From assembly GCA_012719125.1 (NCBI GenBank), contig JAAYAY010000145.1:1-43918 (forward strand): a stretch of 43,918 nt of DNA, in the 5' to 3' direction. Position numbers and translations under genes: made by a program. Origin of the DNA: Planctomycetaceae bacterium. Its GTDB lineage: Bacteria; Planctomycetota; Planctomycetia; Pirellulales; Thermoguttaceae. Below the pieces are notes generated by a model, which ran no database searches, was not told where the DNA came from, and saw only the letters and a list, made by a program, of their open reading frames with translations. Below are positions 25,458 to 32,052 of this stretch, piece after piece (within the stretch, counting starts at the first letter, position 1; each line of letters begins with the position of its first letter).

Positions 25458-26597
25458 ATGACAGGTTTGAGGCACTCGCCGAAATTTGCCGCAGTCTGCA
25501 TCGATACCCGGGACGGTGCGGGGCGTCGGCGGCTTCACGGGGTGGCCCGGTATGCGCGGGAGAAGGCCTGGCGGATGATGCTGGTGCGCCGCAGAGGGCA
25601 GGAGGCCGCCAGGGAGGTGGTCAAGCTGCGTCCGGACGGGATCATCGCCTACATCGCCGATGAGGCGTTGGTCGAGGCGGCGCGGCGTCTGTCGGTGCCG
25701 CTGGTGGACACGGCCATTTCGGAGGTCGACGTGCCCATGTCGCTCTCGCTCGACAACTGCGAGGTGGGGCGGCTGGCGGCGGAGTCGCTCGTGCGGCTTG
25801 GTCTGAAGCATTTCGCCTATTGCGGCGTGCGCGGGAAGCGTGCCTCGGAGGAACGGCGGACCCATTTCGGCCGGCATCTTCGGCAATGGGGGCATGAACT
25901 GATGAGCTTCTCGCAGGGCGTTGCTGAAGGGGAATCGCAGATGAAGCCGCTGATGAAGTGGCTGGAATCGTTGCCGAAACCGGTGGGGGTGCTGACCTTC
26001 GACGACAAGCTGGCGGAGCGGGTGCTGACCGCTTCCCGCTGGTCGAATCTGCCGGTTCCCGAGGCGGTGGCCGTGCTGGGGATCGGCAACGACGACCTGA
26101 TCTCGAAGCTGACCTGGCCGCCGCTGTCGAGCGTGAACGTGCCTGCCGAGCGGATCGGTTTTGAGGCGGCCGACATTCTGGACCGGGCAATGCGGTCGGA
26201 GCCGATCGAGAATCCGAGGCGGAAGATCCCGCCGACCGGCGTGACGATGCGGGGCTCGACGGAGTTGGTGGCCGTGGAGGACTGGTTGATCGAGTCGGCC
26301 GTCCGCTACGTTCGGCAGCACGCGGGCGAGGCGATCGGGGTGGAGCACGTGGCCCGTGCGCTGGGCGTTTCGCGCCGCACGCTCGATCGCCGGTTCGTCA
26401 AGGCGTTGGGCCGGTCGGTTCATGAGGAGCTTACCTCTGCGCGGATGCAGATGGCATGTGCTCTCCTTTCGGAGAGCCTCGAGACGGTGGCCGAGATCGC
26501 CGGAACGTGCGGGTTTCGCACGGCGGCGTCGTTCAGCCGCGCCTTTCATCGGCAGATCGGTTGCTGGCCTGTCGAGTATCGAAATCGGAGTCGATAG
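25458..26597 (+). CDS. AraC/XylR-type transcriptional regulator
   Basis: A 379-residue regulator with an N-terminal periplasmic-binding/LacI-like sensor (about 10-260: VGRLAAESLVRLGLKHFAYCG, VLGIGNDDLISKLTWPPLSSV) and a C-terminal AraC double helix-turn-helix (about 272-375). The latter includes VEHVARALGVSRRTLDRRFVKALG and VAEIAGTCGFRTAASFSRAFHR. This is the layout of XylR from enteric bacteria, which binds xylose and activates divergent operons. It is transcribed away from the six-gene glycosidase and acid-sugar operon and very likely senses a sugar released by it. No strong ribosome-binding site precedes the ATG. The 121 bp after the stop contain only short palindromes. Confidence 0.9.
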   Translation: MTGLRHSPKFAAVCIDTRDGAGRRRLHGVARYAREKAWRMMLVRRRGQEAAREVVKLRPDGIIAYIADEALVEAARRLSVPLVDTAISEVDVPMSLSLDNCEVGRLAAESLVRLGLKHFAYCGVRGKRASEERRTHFGRHLRQWGHELMSFSQGVAEGESQMKPLMKWLESLPKPVGVLTFDDKLAERVLTASRWSNLPVPEAVAVLGIGNDDLISKLTWPPLSSVNVPAERIGFEAADILDRAMRSEPIENPRRKIPPTGVTMRGSTELVAVEDWLIESAVRYVRQHAGEAIGVEHVARALGVSRRTLDRRFVKALGRSVHEELTSARMQMACALLSESLETVAEIAGTCGFRTAASFSRAFHRQIGCWPVEYRNRSR

Positions 26598-26718
26598 GAG
26601 TGCGGACCTTTTGTCGGGTGGCTCTTTCTCAGGTTTCGTGGGGCTTTTCGAGGGATTCACATCGGCGGAAAGCGGTCCACTTCAGTTTTCTTCCGCAATC
26701 GCGGGTGAGTGCTCACCA

Positions 26719-27192
26719 TTACTTCATCATGCTCAGGACGGCAGGCAAGACGAGGAAGCCCAGCAGCGCGACGGCGTAGAGGCACATGATGACCAGGGCC
26801 AGGATGCCGAGGTACTTCCAGAAGGATTTCTGGGCGGTGATTGCTGCGGAGAATGTCAAGGTAGTTCTGGATCGCTGGAATTCAGCGATCCGGCTGGCAT
26901 AGTTCCAGAGCAGAAGCGAGGGGATGAAGTAAAACAGGGCGAACATCGGGATCATGATGATTAACTCGAAGGGGCCCGGGGCGCCGGCGCCTCCGGCGGC
27001 CAGCGACATTCCCACGACAGCCAAGATGACTCCCACAGAAGCGATGAAACCGAGTACGGACAGGAATTGGACCCAGGGCTTGGTCTGAGTAAGGGACTGG
27101 GTTGCCTCGTACAGCAGGGTGTCGATATCGGGCTGCCCCTCCTGGGGACCAAACGGCGTGGAGGGTGACTGGTAGGGGTTGAGGTCGTTCAT
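26719..27192 (-). CDS. DUF5362-like membrane protein with NPYQSP N-terminus
   Basis: A 157-residue protein beginning MNDLNPYQSPSTP, then a soluble segment with TLLYEATQSLTQTKPWVQFLSVLG, and three hydrophobic stretches (about 43-64, 72-93 and 127-150). It is probably a multi-spanning inner-membrane protein. The NPYQSP opening is a recurrent N-terminus of planctomycete membrane proteins. The ATG at 27192 is preceded by GGAG; a GTG at 27219 would add nine residues. The family call is from overall pattern and function is unknown. It stands alone, convergent with the regulator. Confidence 0.75.
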   Translation of the reverse strand: MNDLNPYQSPSTPFGPQEGQPDIDTLLYEATQSLTQTKPWVQFLSVLGFIASVGVILAVVGMSLAAGGAGAPGPFELIIMIPMFALFYFIPSLLLWNYASRIAEFQRSRTTLTFSAAITAQKSFWKYLGILALVIMCLYAVALLGFLVLPAVLSMMK

Positions 27193-27534
27193 AGTTCGAA
27201 CTCCATCGTCAGGTTGCACTGCTGGGGAATATGGGGGTTCTAGACGGCTGGACCAAAACTGTCAATCCTGGTCGGTATACCCGGGCTTGATCGCTTTGGC
27301 CGACCGGCGTGGATAGCCTTGCAAACGACAGAAGACGGTCATTTCCTGGCTCATCGGCGTCGCGTTGTCTACTCCGAGGCAAGTAGTTCCCCGTCCGAAA
27401 AAACGGCGGAAACTAACCGGATCGGGGGGAGAAATCGGCCCGGATCAGTTCTTATAATACGGGTAGCCGACCATGTCCTTTCACACTTGAGTCCGCCTCA
27501 CGATGCGCGATGAGCGGCGGCGGGAGGAGTAGCG

Positions 27535-27714
27535 ATGTTGTCGGACCTCTTTGACCTGCGGCATTGGCGCGTTTGGATTCTGGGCGGCTGCATCCTGGCG
27601 ATTGTCCTGACGCCCAACGAACCCTTCTCGATGCTCACCGCCGCCGCTCTGTTGTGCGTTCTCTACGGAACCGGCGCCTGGCTCAGCCACCACCCGCGAA
27701 GGCATTCCCACTGA
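27535..27714 (+). CDS. 59-residue membrane miniprotein resembling the C-terminus of TatC
   Basis: A short gene with a strong ribosome-binding site (GGAGGAG six bases before the ATG). It encodes MLSDLFDLRHWRVWILGGCI, a first helix (about 11-28), TPNEPFSML, a second helix (about 34-52) and a basic tail. The order basic segment, helix, LTPxxPFS, helix matches the last two helices of the twin-arginine translocase subunit TatC. The rest of TatC is absent, and nothing upstream in any frame supplies it. It may be a decayed or specialised TatC-tail protein. A TATAAT box lies at 27453-27458 but has no clear -35; otherwise 27193-27534 shows no gene. A CTGCC-N5-GGCAG hairpin follows the stop (27720-27734). 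Confidence 0.6.
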   Translation: MLSDLFDLRHWRVWILGGCILAIVLTPNEPFSMLTAAALLCVLYGTGAWLSHHPRRHSH

Positions 27715-28007
27715 CACAACTGCCATAACGGCAGCCACAATCAGTGTGGACGGGAGTTGCCCTGCCAGCGGGTGGAGGGATGGTTGATTTCTCGCAGGGG
27801 CGGTCCTGCCCAGCCCAGATGTAGGATCTTCAATCCGGGGCCGGTTGTAACTCTCGGGACCCCATTTTTTCAAAGGCGTGGGAGTTGCCTGCCTCCTCTC
27901 CCGCTCTGGCTGAGAGTTCATTGAGAATCCTTAACTCCTTGCCAGGAAAGTTTTTAAAGGATCACGTGAACATCTTTTCAGCGGTTCGGCTGTTACATCC
28001 TTGACGT

Positions 28008-28024
28008 TTGGCACGCCAGTTGCG
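28008..28024 (+). promoter_or_regulatory. Sigma-54 type -24/-12 promoter upstream of the ECF sigma operon
   Basis: TTGGCACG (28008-28015), CCAG, TTGC (28020-28023): a near-perfect match with the GG and GC ten bases apart. The start site would be near 28035, leaving a long leader of about 180 nt. The 27715-28007 stretch upstream has no gene that I can support. Confidence 0.7.
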
Positions 28025-28058
28025 ATTAAAGCGATTCCAGTTCGGCACCAAGCCGGAC

Positions 28059-28097
28059 TCTTCTCTCGAACCCCCCGTGGAATGGGAGAAGATTTTT
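28059..28097 (+). terminator. Possible leader hairpin/attenuator
   Basis: TCTTCTC (28059-28065) pairs with GAGAAGA (28086-28092), followed directly by five T residues. It lies in the transcribed leader downstream of the -24/-12 element, so it could limit read-through into the ECF sigma gene. The stem is short and the loop long, so the assignment is weak. Confidence 0.3.
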
Positions 28098-28216
28098 CGA
28101 GGAACTGATAGGATGGATAGGAGAGGCGGGAGGTCGTCGGCAAAGGATTTGGCCAGGAAATCGGATCGAAAGTCCATCTCCGGGCGAACCACCGGCGGCA
28201 GACCACCGTACCGAAA

Positions 28217-28873
28217 ATGAACAGCACGATCGAACCAATGCAGCCGAGCGCATCACAGACCGTTCCTTTTGCCGAGTGGTCCGACGAGGACCTTATGCTC
28301 GCGTATCGGGACGACGGTGATCGCCGGGCCTTTGAGACGCTGGTCCACCGCTACGAGCGCGAGTTGTTCAACTACCTCCGACGCTACCTCGGCGACGCCG
28401 AGATGGCCGACGACGCGTTCCAGGCCACGTTTCTCCAGGTCCACCTGAAGTGCGACTACTTCGAGCCGGGTCGCAAGGTTCGCCCCTGGCTTTATACGGT
28501 TGCAACGAACCAGGCCATCGACGCCAAACGCCGCAGTCGGCGTCACCAGATGGCCAGCCTCGATCGGTGCTGCCGAGCCGGTGATCAGGATGACGAAGGC
28601 GGCTCCCTGATGGAGTTTCTGGGCAGTGAGGAACCCGCCCCGGACGCTCACATCGAATCGGCCGAGGCGGGCGCACAGGTCCACGAGGCCGTAAGCCAAT
28701 TGCCCGAGTCGCTCAAGGAAGTCCTGACGCTGGTTTACTACCAGGGCCTCAAGTACCGCGAGGCGGCCGAGGTCCTCGAGATCCCCGTCGGAACGGTGAA
28801 GAGCCGTTTGCATGCGGCCATCCGAAAACTCGAACCCTCCTTGACCCATCTCGACACTGCCGCACATGGCTGA
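28217..28873 (+). CDS. ECF-type RNA polymerase sigma factor
   Basis: A 218-residue sigma-70 family protein with region 2 (about 28-108: AFETLVHRYERELFNYLRRYLGD, DDAFQATFLQVH, RPWLYTVATNQAIDAKRR) and region 4 (about 155-207: LPESLKEVLTLVYYQGLKYREAAEVL, VGTVKSRLHAAIRKL). The two are joined by an acidic linker. It directs RNA polymerase to a small regulon. It overlaps the next gene by eight bases, the usual arrangement for a sigma/anti-sigma pair. No good ribosome-binding site lies before the ATG; an internal start at codon 8 is possible. The sigma-54 type element upstream would make this a sigma cascade. Confidence 0.92.
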   Translation: MNSTIEPMQPSASQTVPFAEWSDEDLMLAYRDDGDRRAFETLVHRYERELFNYLRRYLGDAEMADDAFQATFLQVHLKCDYFEPGRKVRPWLYTVATNQAIDAKRRSRRHQMASLDRCCRAGDQDDEGGSLMEFLGSEEPAPDAHIESAEAGAQVHEAVSQLPESLKEVLTLVYYQGLKYREAAEVLEIPVGTVKSRLHAAIRKLEPSLTHLDTAAHG

Positions 28874-29888
28874 GAACGCACAAGAGCAATTGCTGGGCTA
28901 TTTGCTGAACGCTTTGGAGGACGACGAGCGACAGCAATTGGAACATGAGCTTGCCGACGATCCCGAACTGCGTCGGCAAATGGAAACGATGCGAGTGCTG
29001 CTCCGACCCCTGGAGCCCTCGCGGGAATCGCTGGAACCGCCGGTCGGCCTGGCGCAGCGCACCTGCCGTTATGTGGCCGCACAGATTGCCGGCGCGAAGG
29101 CTTCGCGTGGCACGCGTCCAACTCCCGCCGGACGCCTGCACGCCATGCGGTCCGACATACGTCTCGACGGCAGTTCGTCGCGATTCAGTTGGCTCGACCT
29201 GGTCGCGGTCGCCGGGATTCTGGTCGCAGCTTCGTTGCTGATCTTTCCCGCCCTCTATCAGAGCCGCGTTCAGGCTCGCACGACTCAGTGCGCCGGAAAT
29301 CTTTACAACCTTTATCAGGCCCTGGCCCTTTACAGCGACGCCCATGCCGGGCGTCTGCCTTCGGCGCCCCCAAGCGATCGACTGGGCGGCGGCGGCGGTT
29401 TTGCCGCGATCCTTGGTGGTACAGGGTACCTGAACGACCCGCGGCAGTTGATCTGCCCCAATTCGCCCTTGGCCGAGCAGGCGGACTTCGTCCTTCCAAC
29501 CCCCGAGCAGATCAATCGCATGCCCGAGGGTCCGGAATTGGAGGCGGTGCTGGCGTCGCTTGGCGGCAGCTACAGCATGAGCCTGGGTTACGAGGAGGAC
29601 GGCCGTTTCCACGGTCTGGAGAACCGGGATAACGGCAATTTCGCTCTGCTGTCCGACGTCCCCGACGCGGCGTCGCCCGACTTCCGCAGTCACAATCATG
29701 CGGGCGGGCGAAACGTGCTCTTGGGCGGCGGAAACGTCCGTTACATGGTCCTGCCCGTGGCAATCGTGGGAGACGATCATGTGTTCCTCAACGCCGACGG
29801 TCGCATCGGCCCCGGCCTGCACTCCCACGACTCGGTGATTCCCCCGGCGGGCAGGCTGCCGATTATCTTTACGAGTAACCGGCGGTGA
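28866..29888 (+). CDS. Anti-sigma-like membrane protein fused to a pseudopilin-like domain
   Basis: A 340-residue protein. The N-terminus (1-75) has LLGYLLNALEDDERQQLEHELADDPELRRQME, a helix pattern typical of anti-sigma N-termini of the RskA/zinc-finger class, though without a Cys/His zinc site. One membrane helix spans about 109-129. It is followed by ALYQSRVQARTTQCAGNLYNLYQALALYSDAHAGRLP, which matches the pseudopilin stalk and head of DUF1559-type proteins. The FSWLDLVAVAGIL segment looks like a decayed prepilin signal (F-T-L-V-E): Arg replaces the -1 Gly and Asp replaces Glu at position 5. It is translationally coupled to the sigma factor it presumably restrains, and the outer domain could act as the sensor. 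Confidence 0.8.
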   Translation: MAENAQEQLLGYLLNALEDDERQQLEHELADDPELRRQMETMRVLLRPLEPSRESLEPPVGLAQRTCRYVAAQIAGAKASRGTRPTPAGRLHAMRSDIRLDGSSSRFSWLDLVAVAGILVAASLLIFPALYQSRVQARTTQCAGNLYNLYQALALYSDAHAGRLPSAPPSDRLGGGGGFAAILGGTGYLNDPRQLICPNSPLAEQADFVLPTPEQINRMPEGPELEAVLASLGGSYSMSLGYEEDGRFHGLENRDNGNFALLSDVPDAASPDFRSHNHAGGRNVLLGGGNVRYMVLPVAIVGDDHVFLNADGRIGPGLHSHDSVIPPAGRLPIIFTSNRR

Positions 29889-29961
29889 GTGGCTGATACG
29901 TGCCGAGGCTGGCTGCGATATGCGGGGTGCAATGGTATCGCGCCGTGCGCGTTGAGAATCT

Positions 29962-29980
29962 GCCCCACAGGGGCGGTCTT
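29962..29980 (+). terminator. Intrinsic terminator after the ECF operon
   Basis: GCCCC (29962-29966), loop ACA, GGGGC (29970-29974), then GGTCTTCTTTG. The stem is compact and GC-rich with a T-rich tail, placed 74 bp after the anti-sigma stop and before the convergent DUF5060 gene. Confidence 0.6.
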
Positions 29981-30016
29981 CTTTGCTTTCAAGTTGCACC
30001 CGGCAGGAGCAACCCA

Positions 30017-31894
30017 CTACGAGTCCGGTTGCACCAGCAGGATCCAGTCTTGAGTGCCCGGCGACTTGAACTGGCCAGCGCCGCCGCCATTCGCTTGCCC
30101 GCGATCGACAAGTCCCTCGCCGGTCCTCGGATTGAACCAGCCGAAACGGAACTTGCCCTCGGGTAGCGCAATCTCGGCCGTGCCGCCGTCGCGAACCTGG
30201 GCCACCAGATGGAAGTCGGCGTCTCCTGCCCTGCTGGCCAGCACCCAGTTCCCTGATTGCGATAACTCGTCTTGCGGCGACATCTTCCAGAAGGGGACGT
30301 CAAACTTGCGGAAGAATTCCAGGGCGAAGCGGCACTGGTCCCAGAACAGGTCGCGGCTCCGCCAGTCCTGGCAGGTCAGGTCCGACTGGTCGTACTTGTA
30401 GCCGAAGTACCACTCCACGCCCTGGCTGCCGCCGAGCAGCGCTCCCCAAAGGGCGTTCATCCGCGGCAGGTCGTGGGCCGGATCGTCCTTGTCGGTGGCG
30501 AGCGCGAAACTGGCGTCGCCCGGCTCATCCACGGCCACGACCCATTTCTTGCCCGCCTCGGTCGACCGGCGGACCCAGGTCACCACCGCGTCGTGCACCT
30601 GCACGAACTGGCGGCTGCTGGTTTGGATCGAGAGACCGGTCAACTCCGACTTGTCGCCCAGCAGCGGCCCATAGACCTTGCCGTGCCAGTTCGGATAGGT
30701 GTGAATCACGATGTTGTGGTCGTAGGGATCGACGGCCGCGATGTAGCCCGCCATCGCCTGAATCTGCTCAGTCGATAGCATCGTCTCCTCCCCCAGATTC
30801 CAGTTGAGCGCCAGGTGATCGCCAAAGCGGGCGATCAACTCGCGGCAATAGAGCTTGCGTTGCAGCCCCAGGTTGCCGCCGTCCATGAGCCGGTCGTTTT
30901 CGTTCTCCAGCATCTTGAAGTGCAGATACATCCCTTTCCGTTCGGCGTACTGGAACACGCGATCCCATTGGGCCAGCTTGGAGACGTCGAACCGCAGGGG
31001 ATCGACCACTTCCGTCCAGCGTGCGGTCGTCATCCGCTCCTTCTTTTCGGCCCGGGCCTGGTAACCGGCCAGGTCGGTCTTGAGCACGTAGGGAAACACG
31101 TTCCGGTCGTCGCCGTCGATGTTGCAAGTCAAAAATGAAAAGGCGTTCATGCCTTCCGAAGCCAGGTAGTTGATCGCTCCCAGAAGGCCTTTGCCTCGGT
31201 CGCCGTTTGGGCCCCACAACAGGTCATCGCCGTCGGCGGAATAATCGCGAAGGTGCGGCTCCCAGGTTTTTCGCCGGCCCTGGACGTTCGGGGTATTGTC
31301 GAAGTCGGCGTAGGCCAGCAGGTTCTCCGGCGCGTCGGCTCCACACTTCAGGAACCACTCGCCCGTCTCGGCGAATCGCAGGTAGTGCTCGCCCACGTAC
31401 TGCAGTCGTCCCTTTGCCCGCAGATCGGGCGCCGCCGCATCGGTCGGTCCGATCTTGAACGAACCGGTCGCTCCGTCGGCCGGCCCCGCGGGCTTTCCGC
31501 CGTTCGGTTTCGGTGCCGCGGCGATCTCCGTTCCGGTGCGGAACGACACCTTGTAGGTCCACTCGCCTTCCGCGCAGGGGGTGAAATGAACGAGCCACTG
31601 GTTGCCCGACTCGGCGCCGGTGACGGCCGCGTTTCCGTCGGCCGCGTAGAAGCCCGGCACCACGCAGGTCTTGCCGCTCTCCCGGTGGGTGAACGTCACG
31701 TCGAGCCGGTAATCGACGAACGGATTGGGCGAGGCCGTTTCGCCGGTTTCCGGTCCCTCGACGACGAGCGTCACGCGGTGCCATTTCTTCAAGGCTCCCG
31801 TGGCTTGGACGTCTCCACAAACCGCCGGTGCCGCCGATCCGATCACGGCGGCAACAAACATGAGGCAGACTGTAGAGCGAGTGATTGAGTTCAT
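30017..31894 (-). CDS. Secreted DUF5060 glycoside hydrolase with C-terminal collagen-binding-like domain
   Basis: A 625-residue secreted protein with a signal peptide (about 1-27), DUF5060 (about 35-150, KWHRVTLVVEG to GSFKIGP) and a TIM-barrel-like region. The barrel includes NWNLGEE (365-370) and WVVAVDEPGD (451-460), whose acids are candidate catalytic residues. The C-terminal beta domain (about 545-623, FRFGWFNPRTGEG) resembles the putative collagen-binding domain often found in such hydrolases. AAGGA lies nine bases before the ATG at 31894; the frame is open further upstream but there it overlaps the GH95 gene. It is a distant relative of the protein at 15891-18143. It is divergent from the GH95 gene; the 158-bp gap holds a CGGGGC/GCCCCG hairpin (31929-31944). 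Confidence 0.85.
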   Translation of the reverse strand: MNSITRSTVCLMFVAAVIGSAAPAVCGDVQATGALKKWHRVTLVVEGPETGETASPNPFVDYRLDVTFTHRESGKTCVVPGFYAADGNAAVTGAESGNQWLVHFTPCAEGEWTYKVSFRTGTEIAAAPKPNGGKPAGPADGATGSFKIGPTDAAAPDLRAKGRLQYVGEHYLRFAETGEWFLKCGADAPENLLAYADFDNTPNVQGRRKTWEPHLRDYSADGDDLLWGPNGDRGKGLLGAINYLASEGMNAFSFLTCNIDGDDRNVFPYVLKTDLAGYQARAEKKERMTTARWTEVVDPLRFDVSKLAQWDRVFQYAERKGMYLHFKMLENENDRLMDGGNLGLQRKLYCRELIARFGDHLALNWNLGEETMLSTEQIQAMAGYIAAVDPYDHNIVIHTYPNWHGKVYGPLLGDKSELTGLSIQTSSRQFVQVHDAVVTWVRRSTEAGKKWVVAVDEPGDASFALATDKDDPAHDLPRMNALWGALLGGSQGVEWYFGYKYDQSDLTCQDWRSRDLFWDQCRFALEFFRKFDVPFWKMSPQDELSQSGNWVLASRAGDADFHLVAQVRDGGTAEIALPEGKFRFGWFNPRTGEGLVDRGQANGGGAGQFKSPGTQDWILLVQPDS

Positions 31895-32052
31895 TCGTCG
31901 ATATCCTTTGTCAGAACAGGTCGATTCCCGGGGCGCAGGCCCCGTCGTCCCATTTTGCCTGACGGAGGCCGCATTGCAATCAGAATTCGGCCAAAAGATA
32001 ATCTGGAAGTTGCAGACCTTCGTGACTGAGCGCGAAAAATAGGAGCCCCAGC

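Noticed and set aside
26704-26717. GGTGAG/CTCACC palindrome after the AraC-type regulator
   Set aside because: There is only a two-base gap and no T-run, so it cannot form a normal terminator hairpin.
27481-27921. 146-codon minus-strand frame
   Set aside because: Low-complexity translation, antisense to the TatC-like miniprotein, which has the better ribosome-binding site and plausible helices.
31929-31944. CGGGGC-GCAG-GCCCCG hairpin in the divergent GH gap
   Set aside because: A good stem, but its position between divergent starts and the lack of an adjacent T-run make a terminator unlikely. No clear role.
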